The notes: generated by a model not told the origin, from the letters alone. Counted from the stretch's first letter, positions 17,722 to 27,095 are shown. The stretch: DNA of 64,000 bases from Rhodocyclaceae bacterium (GCA_016704145.1 JADJAS010000007.1:992001-1056000), one strand, 5' to 3'. Translations and numbers: made by a program.

Positions 17722-20322
17722 ATGTCGAAACAACTGATCATCGCCGAAAAACCTTCCGTCGCCCAGGACATCGCCCGGGCGCTGGCCGGCATTGGTGAAA
17801 AGTTCGCACGCGAAGGCGACTACTTCGAGAGCGAGAACTACGTGCTCTCCTCCGCCATCGGCCACCTGCTGGAACTGGCGGTGCCCGAGGAATACGAGGT
17901 CAAGCGCGGCAAATGGACTTTCACCCACCTGCCGGTGATTCCGCCGCGATTCACGCTCAATCCGATCGACAAGACCGCCGATCGCCTGCGCCTGCTCACC
18001 CGGCTGATCAAGCGCAAGGACGTCACCGGCCTGGTTAACGCCTGCGACGCGGGTCGCGAAGGCGAGCTGATCTTCCGTTACGTCGTCCAGCATGCGCTGA
18101 CCGAAAAGACCGCCAAGCCGATCCGCCGCCTGTGGCTGCAATCGATGACCGCCAACGCCATCCGGGACGGCTTTGCCCACCTGCGCTCCGACAGGGAAAT
18201 GCTGCCGCTGGCCGATGCCGCCCGGTGCCGCTCGGAGGCCGACTGGCTGGTCGGCATCAATGGCACGCGGGCAATGACCGCCTTCAACTCGCAGGAAGGC
18301 GGCTTCTACAAGACCACCGTCGGCCGTGTGCAGACGCCCACCTTGGCCATCCTGGTCGAGCGCGAAAGCCGCATCAAGGCCTTCGTCTCGCGCGACTACT
18401 GGGAAGTGGAAGCCGAATTCCAGTGCCTGGCCGGCGGCTATCGCGGCCGCTGGTTCGACGAGAAGTTCAAGAAATCCGAGGCTCAGGTGCCAGATGAGCA
18501 CGCCAAGGCCGAACGGCTGTGGGAGCAGGCCCGGGCCGAGGCGATCCGCCAGAAGTGCCTGGGCAAGCACGGCGAAGTCACCGAGGAAAGCAAGCCCAAG
18601 ACCGAACTGTCGCCTATGCTGTTCGACCTCACATCGCTGCAGCGCGAGGCCAACGGCCGCTTCGGCTTTTCGGCGCGCAATACCCTGGCGATTGCGCAGG
18701 CGCTGTACGAGCGCCACAAGGTGCTGACCTACCCGCGGACCGATTCCCGCCACCTGCCGGAAGATTACGTCGGCACGGTCAAGGACACCCTAAAAGCCCT
18801 GGGCGCCGGCTACGCGCCCTATGCCCCCTTTACCGCCGAGATCGCCAAGAACGGCTGGGTGCACCCGAACAAGCGCATCTTCAATAATGCCAAGGTAAGC
18901 GATCACTTTGCCATTATCCCCACCGGTGCCGAGACCAAGCATCTCTCGGAACCTGAGCAGAAGATTTACGACCTGGTCACCCGCCGCTTCCTGGCCATCT
19001 TCTACCCGGCGGCGGAATACAACATCACGACCCGCATCACCCGCGTCGAAAAGGAAGCCTTCAAGACCGAGGGCAAGGTGCTGGTCACCCCCGGCTGGCT
19101 GACGGTGTACGGCAAGGAAGCGCAGACCGACGAAGAAAACCCCAACCTGCCGTCGCTGGAAAAGCAGGAGCGCGTCTTTGCCAAGGACGTGGAAGTCAAG
19201 GCCAAGCAGACCCAACCACCAGCGCGCTTCAACGAAGCGACGCTGCTCTCGGCCATGGAAGGCGCCGGCAAGCTGGTCGAGGACGAGGAGTTGCGCGAGG
19301 CGATGTCGGAGCGCGGCCTCGGCACGCCGGCGACGCGCGCCGCCACCATCGAAGGCCTGATCGCCGAGGAATACCTGCATCGCAACGGCCGCGAGTTGCA
19401 GCCGACCGCCAAGGCCTTCTCGCTGCTGTTCGCGCTCGACAAACTGGGCATCGACGAGATCCGCTCGCCGGAACTGACCGGCCTGTGGGAATGGAAACTC
19501 AAGGAAATGGAACACGGTCGCCTCGGCCGCGACGAGTTCATGAAGCACATCACCGAGCAGACGCGGGTGATGGTCGAACGCATCAAGAAGGGCGAACTGC
19601 CCGAAGGCACTTTCGGCGTGCTGCAGACGCCTTGCCCGCGCTGCGGCGGCGAACTGCGCGAGACCTACAAGCGCTTCGAGTGCGCCAAGTGCGACTACAA
19701 GCTCTGGAAGGTCGTCGCCAGCCGCCAATGGGAACCGGAAGAGATCGAGGAGCTGCTGGACAAGCGCGTCATCGGCCCGTTGCAGGGTTTCCGCAGCAAG
19801 ATGGGGCGTACCTTCGCGGCGATGATCAAGCTCAACGCCGAGCATATGCCCGAGTTCGACTTCGGCAATACCGACGAGGGCGACGGTGAGGAAGTCGATT
19901 TCTCCGGCCAGGAAGCACTCGGCACCTGCCCGAAGTGCCAAGCGCGCGTCTTCGAGCATGGCATGGCCTATGTCTGCGAAAAGTCGGTGGGCGCCGCCAA
20001 GGCCTGTGACTTCCGCTCCGGCAAGGTGATCCTGCAACAGGAAGTCGCCCGCGCCGAGATGGCCAAGCTGCTGGAAACCGGCAAGACCAGCCTGCTCAAG
20101 GGCTTTGTCTCCAACCGCACGCGCAAGAAGTTCTCGGCCTATCTGGTGCGCGACGCGGCCACCGGCAAGGTCGGCTTCGAGTTCGAGGCGCGGACCCCGA
20201 AAGCGGCCAAGGCAACCGGCAAGACCCCAGTCAAAGTCAGTGGTGATGAGACGCCGACCGCCGAAGCCGCCGCGACGAAGAAGCCGGCGCGCAAGGTGGT
20301 CAAGAAGGCCGCGGCAGAGTAA
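17722..20322 (+). CDS. topB: DNA topoisomerase III
   Basis: About 866 residues. TOPRIM domain EKPSVAQDIARAL and NACDAGREGELIFR; active-site Tyr at about residue 337 in LTYPRTDSRHLP. The C-terminus carries two cysteine clusters (CPRCGG...CAKC; CPKC...C), zinc-ribbon-like, as in long betaproteobacterial TopB, and ends in a Lys/Ala-rich tail. A weak 16/23 match to the dispersed repeat (20233-20255) encodes KVSGDETP in that tail. Decatenates DNA. Followed by a convergent lipoprotein gene. Confidence 0.95.
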   Translation: MSKQLIIAEKPSVAQDIARALAGIGEKFAREGDYFESENYVLSSAIGHLLELAVPEEYEVKRGKWTFTHLPVIPPRFTLNPIDKTADRLRLLTRLIKRKDVTGLVNACDAGREGELIFRYVVQHALTEKTAKPIRRLWLQSMTANAIRDGFAHLRSDREMLPLADAARCRSEADWLVGINGTRAMTAFNSQEGGFYKTTVGRVQTPTLAILVERESRIKAFVSRDYWEVEAEFQCLAGGYRGRWFDEKFKKSEAQVPDEHAKAERLWEQARAEAIRQKCLGKHGEVTEESKPKTELSPMLFDLTSLQREANGRFGFSARNTLAIAQALYERHKVLTYPRTDSRHLPEDYVGTVKDTLKALGAGYAPYAPFTAEIAKNGWVHPNKRIFNNAKVSDHFAIIPTGAETKHLSEPEQKIYDLVTRRFLAIFYPAAEYNITTRITRVEKEAFKTEGKVLVTPGWLTVYGKEAQTDEENPNLPSLEKQERVFAKDVEVKAKQTQPPARFNEATLLSAMEGAGKLVEDEELREAMSERGLGTPATRAATIEGLIAEEYLHRNGRELQPTAKAFSLLFALDKLGIDEIRSPELTGLWEWKLKEMEHGRLGRDEFMKHITEQTRVMVERIKKGELPEGTFGVLQTPCPRCGGELRETYKRFECAKCDYKLWKVVASRQWEPEEIEELLDKRVIGPLQGFRSKMGRTFAAMIKLNAEHMPEFDFGNTDEGDGEEVDFSGQEALGTCPKCQARVFEHGMAYVCEKSVGAAKACDFRSGKVILQQEVARAEMAKLLETGKTSLLKGFVSNRTRKKFSAYLVRDAATGKVGFEFEARTPKAAKATGKTPVKVSGDETPTAEAAATKKPARKVVKKAAAE

Positions 20323-20345
20323 TCAGGCCGCCGCGGCCGTGCGAT

Positions 20346-20822
20346 TCACTTCACGGCAAACTTTTGGACGCTCACCGAGGCGCCACCCACGAAGATCTCC
20401 ACCTGGTAGTCGCCAACCGGCCAGCCGCCCGGCTTGCTGATATGAAACTCGCTGGTGGTCGGACCGGCCAGCTTGAGTTCCTGCACCGTCTCGTTCACCT
20501 GGGCGGTCTTGTCACCCTTGTGATACGTCCACAGCGCCTTGACATTGGCATCGCCGCTGCCGATGGTCTCGACCACGGCATAGATGGTGTCGGCGCGCGC
20601 GAAACTGGTCATCGGCGCCGCTGCCTTCTTGTCCGCGCCGATCTGATTGGCCAGCACCACTTGTTTGACCGATACCGGCACGTTCACCAGATCGGGCGCG
20701 GGTGCCACGGCGACGGGTGCAGGCGGAGCCGGGGGCGGAGGCGGCGGTGCTTCCTTCTTGCCGCAGGCAGCGAGCGCGATCGATGTGGCGGCGACCAGCG
20801 ACAGCATTGATGTCAGCTTCAT
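20346..20822 (-). CDS. Hypothetical lipoprotein with proline-rich linker
   Basis: About 158 residues. Type II signal peptide with lipobox LAAC (Cys at about residue 20), then a Pro-rich linker (GKKEAPPPPPPAPPAP) and a domain of about 100 residues ending in a beta-rich SVSVQKFAVK. Probably an outer-membrane or periplasmic lipoprotein. No enzyme motif is visible. Confidence 0.75.
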   Translation of the reverse strand: MKLTSMLSLVAATSIALAACGKKEAPPPPPPAPPAPVAVAPAPDLVNVPVSVKQVVLANQIGADKKAAAPMTSFARADTIYAVVETIGSGDANVKALWTYHKGDKTAQVNETVQELKLAGPTTSEFHISKPGGWPVGDYQVEIFVGGASVSVQKFAVK

Positions 20823-20852
20823 TGTTGAGCCTTTCCTTTCAAGAGACGTGCT

Positions 20853-21104
20853 TCAAAGCGGAATCCGGATCTTCTGGCCGGGAAAAATCTTGTTGGCATC
20901 CTTGATCTGGTCCTTGTTGGCTTCGAATATCCTCGGCCAATCGTTGGCATTGCCGTACTCGCGCTTGGCGATCTTCGACAGGGAGTCGCCGGAAACGATC
21001 GTGTACATCTTGAAAGTGGCCTCGGATTTGGCGGCCGTGCTCGACGCACCGCTGACGACATTGGAAAAATCAGGCATGTCGTCGCCTGAATTGCTGTTAA
21101 CCAT
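20853..21104 (-). CDS. Small LysM-domain protein
   Basis: About 83 residues consisting almost entirely of one LysM domain (YTIVSGDSLSKIAKREYGN to IFPGQKIRIPL). The ATG at 21104 has an AGGAG eight bases upstream; the upstream in-frame extension has none. No signal peptide. Similar to the E. coli YgaU/Kbp family (BON-LysM, potassium-binding) but without the BON domain. Confidence 0.75.
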   Translation of the reverse strand: MVNSNSGDDMPDFSNVVSGASSTAAKSEATFKMYTIVSGDSLSKIAKREYGNANDWPRIFEANKDQIKDANKIFPGQKIRIPL

Positions 21105-21326
21105 GTAAATGCTCCTTTTCAGTGGTGATCGACCACGACGCAACCTTGCCAAACGCAGTCGGCGCGCGTCACTTTGCACCATCCGTTCGCCAACCACCAA
21201 CCGCTCCGTCAAGTGTCACACATGTTTGCATTCGTCGGCGTCTGCCCACGATCGTCGGCGAGAACGCTTCGCGCGTCAAATGGCTATACTGGGCATTCAC
21301 CATCGTTCCGCGCGGAAAGGACTGTC

Positions 21327-21587
21327 ATGGGCGTCATCTGGACCATCGTGCTCGGCTTCGTCATCGGCGTCGTCGCCAAGCTGCTGCATCCGGGCAAGGA
21401 GAACATGGGGTTCATCATGACCATCGTTCTGGGCATTGCCGGCTCGTTGCTCGCCGGTATCATCGGCCAGTTCCTCGGCTGGTACCACGCCGGCGAGGGT
21501 GCCGGCTTCATCGCCTCCGTCATCGCCGCCATCATCCTGCTGGTGATCTACGGCAAGATCAAGCAGGGCTCGACGCCAACGCAGTAA
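21327..21587 (+). CDS. GlsB/YeaQ/YmgE family membrane protein
   Basis: About 86 residues with three hydrophobic segments and the family motif GxIA(K)LLHPGKENMGF; begins MGVIWTIVLGF after a GGAAAGG site. Stress-associated small inner-membrane protein, sometimes called transglycosylase-associated; the biochemical role is unknown. Confidence 0.85.
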   Translation: MGVIWTIVLGFVIGVVAKLLHPGKENMGFIMTIVLGIAGSLLAGIIGQFLGWYHAGEGAGFIASVIAAIILLVIYGKIKQGSTPTQ

Positions 21588-21596
21588 GCCGCACCC

Positions 21597-22196
21597 ATGG
21601 ACATCGTCCAGTCGGTCGCCCTCGCCGGCGGGCTAGCCTGGGCCAGCGGCATGCGCCTCTACGCGGTGCTGTTCACCGCCGGCATGCTCGGCCGCTTTGG
21701 TTATCTGCAACTGCCGTCCATGTTGCAGGTGCTGGAGAACCCCCTAGTGGTGGGCGTCGCCGGCGGCATGCTACTGGTCGAATTCCTCGCCGACAAGATT
21801 CCCGCCTTCGATTCGGTCTGGGACGGCATGCAGACCTTCATCCGCATCCCCGCCGGCGCACTGCTCGCCGCGCTAGCGCTGGGTGACCACGATCCGGCGC
21901 TGATGATCGCCGCCGGCCTGCTCGGCGGCACGCTGACGGCGGGCACGCACGCGGCCAAGGCGGGCAGTCGGGCGCTGATCAACGCGTCTCCGGAACCCTT
22001 TTCCAACGTCACCGCGTCGCTGGGCGAAGACGCGATGGTGGCGACCGGACTGTTCGCCGCGTTCAACTATCCGGTGCTGTTCCTCGTCCTGCTCGCCGTA
22101 TTCGTCCTGCTGCTGATCTGGCTGCTGCCGAAGGTGTTCCGGGGCGTTCGGCTGGTGTTCGGCCGCCTGTTCGGCGGAGCCGGCACCGGGACATGA
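21597..22196 (+). CDS. DUF4126 family membrane protein
   Basis: About 199 residues, four to five hydrophobic segments, with ASGMRLYAVLFTAGMLGRFGY at the N-terminus and GTHAAKAGSRALINASPEPFSNV in the middle, typical of DUF4126. Nine bp after the preceding gene and overlapping the next start, so probably one transcript. Function unknown. Confidence 0.82.
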   Translation: MDIVQSVALAGGLAWASGMRLYAVLFTAGMLGRFGYLQLPSMLQVLENPLVVGVAGGMLLVEFLADKIPAFDSVWDGMQTFIRIPAGALLAALALGDHDPALMIAAGLLGGTLTAGTHAAKAGSRALINASPEPFSNVTASLGEDAMVATGLFAAFNYPVLFLVLLAVFVLLLIWLLPKVFRGVRLVFGRLFGGAGTGT

Positions 22197-23506
22197 TGGA
22201 CAAGGTGTCCGGCACACTGCACGAACTGGCGTCCTTCCTGGAGGGCATGGCCGAGCCCCGCATCGTCATGGACGACAACTACCGGATCGTCGCGGCCAAT
22301 GCCGCCTATACCCGCGAATTCGGGGGCGGCCAGGCGGTGGCGGGCCGACGTTGCTTCGAGGTTTCGCACCACTTCAATGCTCCCTGCGACCAGTCCGGCG
22401 AATCCTGTCCGCTACAGGGTGGACGCAAGGATGGCCGCAGCCGTCGCGTCCTGCACTTGCACCAAACGCCGCGCGGCGAGGAACATGTCGATGTCGAAAC
22501 CACGCCGGTGCGCGACGAGTCCGGCCGCATCCGCTATTACGTCGAGACGATCCGCGTGGTGCGTCATGCCAGCAGCCGCCCCGCCGCACAGGGGCTGGTC
22601 GGACGTTCGCCGGCCTTTCAGCGCATGCTGGAGCTGGTGGCCCGCGCCGCACCCTCGGAAGCGGCGATCATGCTGCTCGGCGAAACGGGGACAGGCAAGG
22701 AACTCGTCGCCCGCGTCATCCACGAAGCCAGCCCGCGCGCCGGCGGTCCCTTCGTCGCCCTGGACTGCTCGGGCCTGACCGAAACGCTGTTCGAGAGCGA
22801 ACTGTTCGGCTACGAGAAGGGGGCCTTCACCGGCGCGACGCACCGCAAACAGGGGCTGGTCGAAGCCGCGTCCGACGGCACGTTGTTCCTCGACGAGATC
22901 GGTGAACTTCCGCTCTCGCTCCAGGTGAAGTTGCTCCGCCTCCTGGAAACCGGCACCTATCGCCGCGTCGGCGGCATCGAGACGTTGCGGGCCGAGTTCC
23001 GGCTGGTTTCGGCGACGCATCGCAACCTCGCGGCGATGGTGAAGGACGAAACCTTCCGCCGCGACCTTTACTTTCGCATCAACACCTTCCCGGTGCGGAC
23101 GCCGGCCTTGCGCGAGCGGCCCGAGGATCTGCCGCTGCTCACCGCGTCGCTGCTCGCGCGCGTCGCGCCCAAGCGCATGCTGCGCTTGACACCGGCGGCG
23201 CTGACGTCGCTCGCCGACATGCCGTTCGAGGGCAACATCCGCGAATTGCGCAACCTGCTCGAACGCGCCAGCCTGCTCGCCGACGGCGACGAAATCGAGC
23301 CGCGCCATCTGGTGAATACCGATGATGTACCGCCAACCGACGCATCGGCGACGCCGGCAAGGCGATGGCGCACCCTCGACGAAAACGAGCGCGATTACCT
23401 CGCCTTGGCGCTGGCGCACCACCATGGCGACCGCGCATCGCTCGCCCGCCGGCTGGGCGTGAGCGAACGAACCCTCTTCCGCAAACTACGCGAACTCGGC
23501 CCGTAA
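22193..23506 (+). CDS. Sigma-54-dependent activator with cysteine-rich PAS domain
   Basis: About 437 residues. Residues 1-120: PAS-type sensor with RRCFEVSHHFNAPCDQSG and a nearby CPL, a Cys/His cluster suited to metal, Fe-S or redox sensing. Residues 140-370: AAA+ domain with Walker A GETGTGKE, the sigma-54 contact loop GAFTGA, and Walker B LFLDEIGE. C-terminal Fis-type helix-turn-helix (LARRLGVSERTLFRKLREL). No receiver domain. It is convergent with the end of the thiocyanate/sulfur operon; whether it controls that operon is unknown, and I found no clear -24/-12 promoter. Confidence 0.88.
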   Translation: MMDKVSGTLHELASFLEGMAEPRIVMDDNYRIVAANAAYTREFGGGQAVAGRRCFEVSHHFNAPCDQSGESCPLQGGRKDGRSRRVLHLHQTPRGEEHVDVETTPVRDESGRIRYYVETIRVVRHASSRPAAQGLVGRSPAFQRMLELVARAAPSEAAIMLLGETGTGKELVARVIHEASPRAGGPFVALDCSGLTETLFESELFGYEKGAFTGATHRKQGLVEAASDGTLFLDEIGELPLSLQVKLLRLLETGTYRRVGGIETLRAEFRLVSATHRNLAAMVKDETFRRDLYFRINTFPVRTPALRERPEDLPLLTASLLARVAPKRMLRLTPAALTSLADMPFEGNIRELRNLLERASLLADGDEIEPRHLVNTDDVPPTDASATPARRWRTLDENERDYLALALAHHHGDRASLARRLGVSERTLFRKLRELGP

Positions 23507-23536
23507 GTCCCGCCGCGCCCTGGGGTGGTGGACTGG

Positions 23537-23962
23537 CTACAAACCCGTCCTGTGAATGTCGCGCAGACTCTGGGCCATGCGTGCCGCGATCACCGACACC
23601 AGTCGCAGGCCCTCCTGCACGCCCGGGTCGCTCAACAGCTTGATCAATCCTCCGATGCCACCGCTGGCGGGAGGCGCCGTGGCAAGCTCCCGGCTGGCGT
23701 GCGTGAATGCATTGGAGAGACAGACGAGAAAGCGCTGATTGACCGGACGATCCATTTCTCGCAACAGGTGCGTGAACCCCTCGTTGCGCGTAAGCCGATC
23801 CAGCAGATTGATGCCCTCCGAGAAGGCCGAAGCCAGCCTGGTGACCATATCATCCGTCAGGGCATCCTGGGCGGAGGTCACGAGGTGCGCGAACTCGGTA
23901 AGCCGCTGCAAGTCGCTTTCATTGACTGGAATGGGATTGGGAGTCTCGGTCTGGGTGCTCAT
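23537..23962 (-). CDS. DUF1641 family protein
   Basis: About 141 residues, DUF1641-like, ending with GGLIKLLSDPGVQEGLRLVSV. Proteins of this family are commonly encoded beside SQR-like flavoproteins and TusA/DsrE genes in sulfur oxidisers. It lies 12 bp after the flavoprotein gene, as the last gene of the operon. Role unknown; a scaffold for the flavoprotein is only a guess. Confidence 0.75.
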   Translation of the reverse strand: MSTQTETPNPIPVNESDLQRLTEFAHLVTSAQDALTDDMVTRLASAFSEGINLLDRLTRNEGFTHLLREMDRPVNQRFLVCLSNAFTHASRELATAPPASGGIGGLIKLLSDPGVQEGLRLVSVIAARMAQSLRDIHRTGL

Positions 23963-23974
23963 GATGTCGTCTCT

Positions 23975-25108
23975 TCAGAGTAGGCCGCGTACGCTTGTCC
24001 AGTACATCTGGTTATAGGACAGCTTGAACCAGTGCATCGGCTTGGAAGGTGGCTTGAGATCCGGAGGAGTCTCGTAGTCGAACATTGAATAGGTCGCCCG
24101 GTCACGACCCGCCTCGATAAAGCAGTAGATCTTCCCGTCGTAATCACGAACCGGCGCGCCGATCTTGATGATCGAGGCAATGTTCTCGGCAAGAACCTCG
24201 GCCTGGAAATGCGCCGCCGAGCCTGTCTTGCTCACCGGCAGGTTCGTGGTGTCGCCGACGACATATACATTATCGTGACCCTTCATGGCCAGACTATGTC
24301 GATCGGTTGGAATCCAGCCGCCCTCGCCCAGGTTATCTCGCTCGATGACTTCCATGCCCCGATGTTGCGGAACGACAATCAATAGGTCATATTCGACATC
24401 GATGCCCTCCTCGCTCTTGACGATCTTGTTCTTGGCATCGACTTCCTTGATGTTGAAGAGCGTCTCGTACTCGATGCCCAAGCTGTCAAACTCGGGTTTG
24501 GCCCACTTGGCGACGGCTTCAATGGTGTGAATGCGACCGATGGGATAATAGTATTTCAAATTCACCTTGTCGCGAATTCCGCGCGCCTTGAAGTAATCGT
24601 GAAGCGAGAACATGAGCTCCACCGGCGCGACCGGACACTTGTGCGGCACGCCAATCGCCACGGCGACACGACCGCCCTGGAATTCACGCAACCGCTTGTA
24701 CAACTTGACCGCCGATTCCTCGGTGTAGAAGAACTCGGCACCCTCCGTCAGGCCAGGAGTTTCGTCCGGCACGATGCGCGAACCGGTGGCGATCACCAGA
24801 ATGTCGTAGTTGTGGATCTTTCCCGCCTCGGTCATCACCTGCTTCTTGTCCAGCATGAACTTCTTGACCGGATCGACATGGAAGTCGATGGTCGGCTCGA
24901 GCAGGCTGGCCTGGTCTCGATAAAGCTGGTCCGGCGTCATTTGCCCAAACGCCACGTAGAGCAGACCCGGCTGGTACATATGCCGATCGGACGCCGACAA
25001 CATCGTCAGTTGCACCTTGCCCGAACGCGTTTCCGCCGTGAGCCGGCGGGCAAGGTTGTTGGCGACAATCGTACCCGCCGTGCCGCCACCAACTACCAGG
25101 ATCTTCAT
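23975..25108 (-). CDS. SQR/FCC-like FAD-dependent oxidoreductase
   Basis: About 377 residues. N-terminal FAD dinucleotide site ILVVGGGTAGTIVANNLARR; second site YDLLIVVPQHRGMEVI; FAD-binding YVVGDTTNLPVSKTG. HKCPVAPVEL provides one redox cysteine as in sulfide:quinone reductases, but the full three-Cys set is not present. The C-terminus (MHWFKLSYNQMYWTSVRGLL) is the amphipathic membrane anchor of the SQR family. Start confirmed by AGGAGG. Probably oxidises a sulfide or sulfane sulfur and feeds quinone; substrate inferred. Confidence 0.82.
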   Translation of the reverse strand: MKILVVGGGTAGTIVANNLARRLTAETRSGKVQLTMLSASDRHMYQPGLLYVAFGQMTPDQLYRDQASLLEPTIDFHVDPVKKFMLDKKQVMTEAGKIHNYDILVIATGSRIVPDETPGLTEGAEFFYTEESAVKLYKRLREFQGGRVAVAIGVPHKCPVAPVELMFSLHDYFKARGIRDKVNLKYYYPIGRIHTIEAVAKWAKPEFDSLGIEYETLFNIKEVDAKNKIVKSEEGIDVEYDLLIVVPQHRGMEVIERDNLGEGGWIPTDRHSLAMKGHDNVYVVGDTTNLPVSKTGSAAHFQAEVLAENIASIIKIGAPVRDYDGKIYCFIEAGRDRATYSMFDYETPPDLKPPSKPMHWFKLSYNQMYWTSVRGLL

Positions 25109-25192
25109 CTCATCCTCCTATCTTCCGGTCCCTGATTGTGCCGAGATGGCCGACCGACGAGCCTTGCTTGGCCACGATCGACTCGCGCGACG

Positions 25193-25423
25193 TCACTTCG
25201 TCTTGCGCACCTTGATGTGCCACACATTGTCCACTTGTTCGCTGCTGATCAGCTCATGTCCAACCTTGGCGATCCATTCCGGCACATCGTTGACGGAACC
25301 CTTGTCGGTGGACAACAACTCCAGTTCGTCGCCGACATTGGCGCGTTTCATGTAGCTGATCAACTCCATGAGGGGGCCAGGACAAAATGTATCCCGAGCG
25401 TCGATGATCTTGGTTTGACTCAT
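25193..25423 (-). CDS. TusA-family sulfur carrier
   Basis: About 76 residues. Begins MSQTKIIDARDTFCPGPLMELI; CPGP holds the persulfide-carrying cysteine of TusA proteins. The ATG at 25423 follows AGGAGGAACC, better than the upstream in-frame start. Carries sulfane sulfur between enzymes; placed between DsrE-like and SQR-like genes as in sulfur-oxidation clusters, so it more likely serves dissimilatory transfer than tRNA thiolation. Confidence 0.88.
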   Translation of the reverse strand: MSQTKIIDARDTFCPGPLMELISYMKRANVGDELELLSTDKGSVNDVPEWIAKVGHELISSEQVDNVWHIKVRKTK

Positions 25424-25471
25424 GATGGTTCCTCCTGTCAATTCAATCCGGGTCGAAACGGCGAATGCCGT

Positions 25472-25864
25472 CTAGAACGTAAGCATCTGAGCGCCTTCGG
25501 CCTCGCTCAGGAACTTGGTCAAGCCGGTCGGCGGCCCAAGCTCGGGATCGAGTTGGTCCGTCGACACCTTCAGCAGATCGATCGCCATCGAGCAGGGCAG
25601 CAGCTTCGCGTCGCCCAGCTCGGCCGCGTACTTGAACAGCTGCTTGAACGGCGGCACGCCGCCATCCTTTTCCAGAAGCGCGCCAAAGGAACCTTCCACG
25701 GGCACTGCCGCCGATTGGCCCTTGACGAAGTACAGCAATGCGTTCATCGAGAAGAACACGCAGACCTCGTCTCCCGTGGCCGCCGCGACCGAGGCGATCA
25801 TCGCGGCCATCTGCAACTTCTCGCGGGTACCGGAAACACAAACAATGTAGACTTTTCTTGCCAT
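25472..25864 (-). CDS. DsrE-family sulfurtransferase-like protein
   Basis: About 130 residues, DsrE/DsrF/DsrH-like fold (KVYIVCVSGTREKLQMAAMI at the start, then CVFFSMNALLYFV). A cysteine in LLPCSMAIDLL is at the usual position of the active-site Cys of DsrE2-type proteins. Soluble, no membrane segments. Likely accepts sulfur from TusA. Next to tusA with a 48-bp gap. Confidence 0.78.
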   Translation of the reverse strand: MARKVYIVCVSGTREKLQMAAMIASVAAATGDEVCVFFSMNALLYFVKGQSAAVPVEGSFGALLEKDGGVPPFKQLFKYAAELGDAKLLPCSMAIDLLKVSTDQLDPELGPPTGLTKFLSEAEGAQMLTF

Positions 25865-25966
25865 GGCTTGGTACGCTCCAACGTCCGCGCATCAATCTCT
25901 CGATGCCGTATTAGACACTTGCCCGAGGCCTCCGGGCGACTCGGGGCCGATCAGGTTTCCCACCAT

Positions 25967-26191
25967 CTACCACTTCTTCGAAACAACCGACTTGAGCGCC
26001 TGGTTACGCAGCGTCAGATCGGCAACCGCAAGCTTCAGGCGGCGGTTCTCCTCTTCCAGCTTCAGGATGTATTTCTCGGGAGACAGCTTGCCGTCGACCG
26101 CGGCACGGGCTCGCGCACAGGTATTGTTCTTCCTGGTCGCGACCGGATCGGTGTCTGCCCTGCCCGCCTTCTTGTCGGCCTCAGCCTTCAT
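25967..26191 (-). CDS. Small coiled-coil protein resembling the C-terminus of IS3-family OrfA
   Basis: About 74 residues from 26191 (or 91 from 26242). The basic N-terminal half is unrecognised; the C-terminal half, YILKLEEENRRLKLAVADL and then ALKSVVSKKW, matches the leucine-zipper end of IS3-family OrfA proteins, which also finish in SKKW. No OrfB, inverted repeats or helix-turn-helix are visible. It sits between the importer and dsrE genes in the same orientation. It could be a decayed insertion sequence or a domesticated small regulator. Confidence 0.5.
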   Translation of the reverse strand: MKAEADKKAGRADTDPVATRKNNTCARARAAVDGKLSPEKYILKLEEENRRLKLAVADLTLRNQALKSVVSKKW

Positions 26192-26269
26192 GGTTGCCTG
26201 ACCTGAAACCCGACCTTCTCGGGGGAATGAATTTCGCGCCATCGGAACCGTGGCTTTCGTCCACGCCGT

Positions 26270-27094
26270 TCACTGCTTGTGCCAGCTGTAGCGCTTGATG
26301 AGCGCCTGACAGCCAAGATCGAGCACGTAGCCGATGATGCCGATGACCACCAGCATGGCCATCAGGTGCTCGTACTCCAGGGATTCCCGCGCATCCTCGA
26401 TGGTGTAGCCGAGCCCCGAACTGACGCCGAGAAACTCGGCTGGAACGAGAACGATCCAGGCGACGCCCAGGGCCAGCCGGATGCCGGTCACGACGTCGAA
26501 CATGATCGCCGGAATAATGATTTCGGTCACCATCTGCCAAGGCTTGGCGCCCAGGTTGCGCGCCACCTTGAACCATGCCGGATCCACCTTGGCCAGACCG
26601 GCGGCAGTGGAGAACATGATCGGCCACACTGCGGCAATCGCAATCAGGAAGATGATCGCCGGTTCCCATCCGGCGAAAACGATGACGGCAATCGGCTCCC
26701 AGGACATCGGGCTAATCATGCGCCCGAGTTGGAACGGCGAGTTCGAAAGCTCGCGGAAACGTCTGCTGCGCCCCATGACGATGCCTATCGGCACGCCGAT
26801 AGCAATGGCGATCAACAGTCCCATGCCGAGTCGATAGCCGCTGGCCACCAGCGCCTTCTGGGCATGCCCAGTCTCCCACATGTGCGCCATCGACTTGAAG
26901 GCCGGTATCGGCCCGAAGCTGGCAAACTGGGACAACGACGGGTTCTTGGAGGCCAGATAGATCACCAGCCACCAGAAGGTAACCAACAAGGCCAGTCCGC
27001 CGACGAAATACCCCACGCTGATGGCAGCATGGCCAAGGGCGTCGGCGGACCGCGTACGCATCGATGAAACCGCCATCGCGGCAGCGTTGCTCAT
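26270..27094 (-). CDS. ABC transporter permease, second of a tandem pair (NrtB/TauC/SsuC family)
   Basis: About 274 residues, six hydrophobic segments. The EAA loop is ARNLGAKPWQMVTEIIIPAI. Closely similar to the neighbouring permease over the C-terminal two-thirds (LAKVDPAWFKVARNLGAKP is identical), so the pair arose by tandem duplication. It starts 1 bp after the previous stop. The importer probably has a heterodimeric channel; the ligand is inferred to be thiocyanate or cyanate. Confidence 0.87.
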   Translation of the reverse strand: MSNAAAMAVSSMRTRSADALGHAAISVGYFVGGLALLVTFWWLVIYLASKNPSLSQFASFGPIPAFKSMAHMWETGHAQKALVASGYRLGMGLLIAIAIGVPIGIVMGRSRRFRELSNSPFQLGRMISPMSWEPIAVIVFAGWEPAIIFLIAIAAVWPIMFSTAAGLAKVDPAWFKVARNLGAKPWQMVTEIIIPAIMFDVVTGIRLALGVAWIVLVPAEFLGVSSGLGYTIEDARESLEYEHLMAMLVVIGIIGYVLDLGCQALIKRYSWHKQ

Positions 27095-27095
27095 G

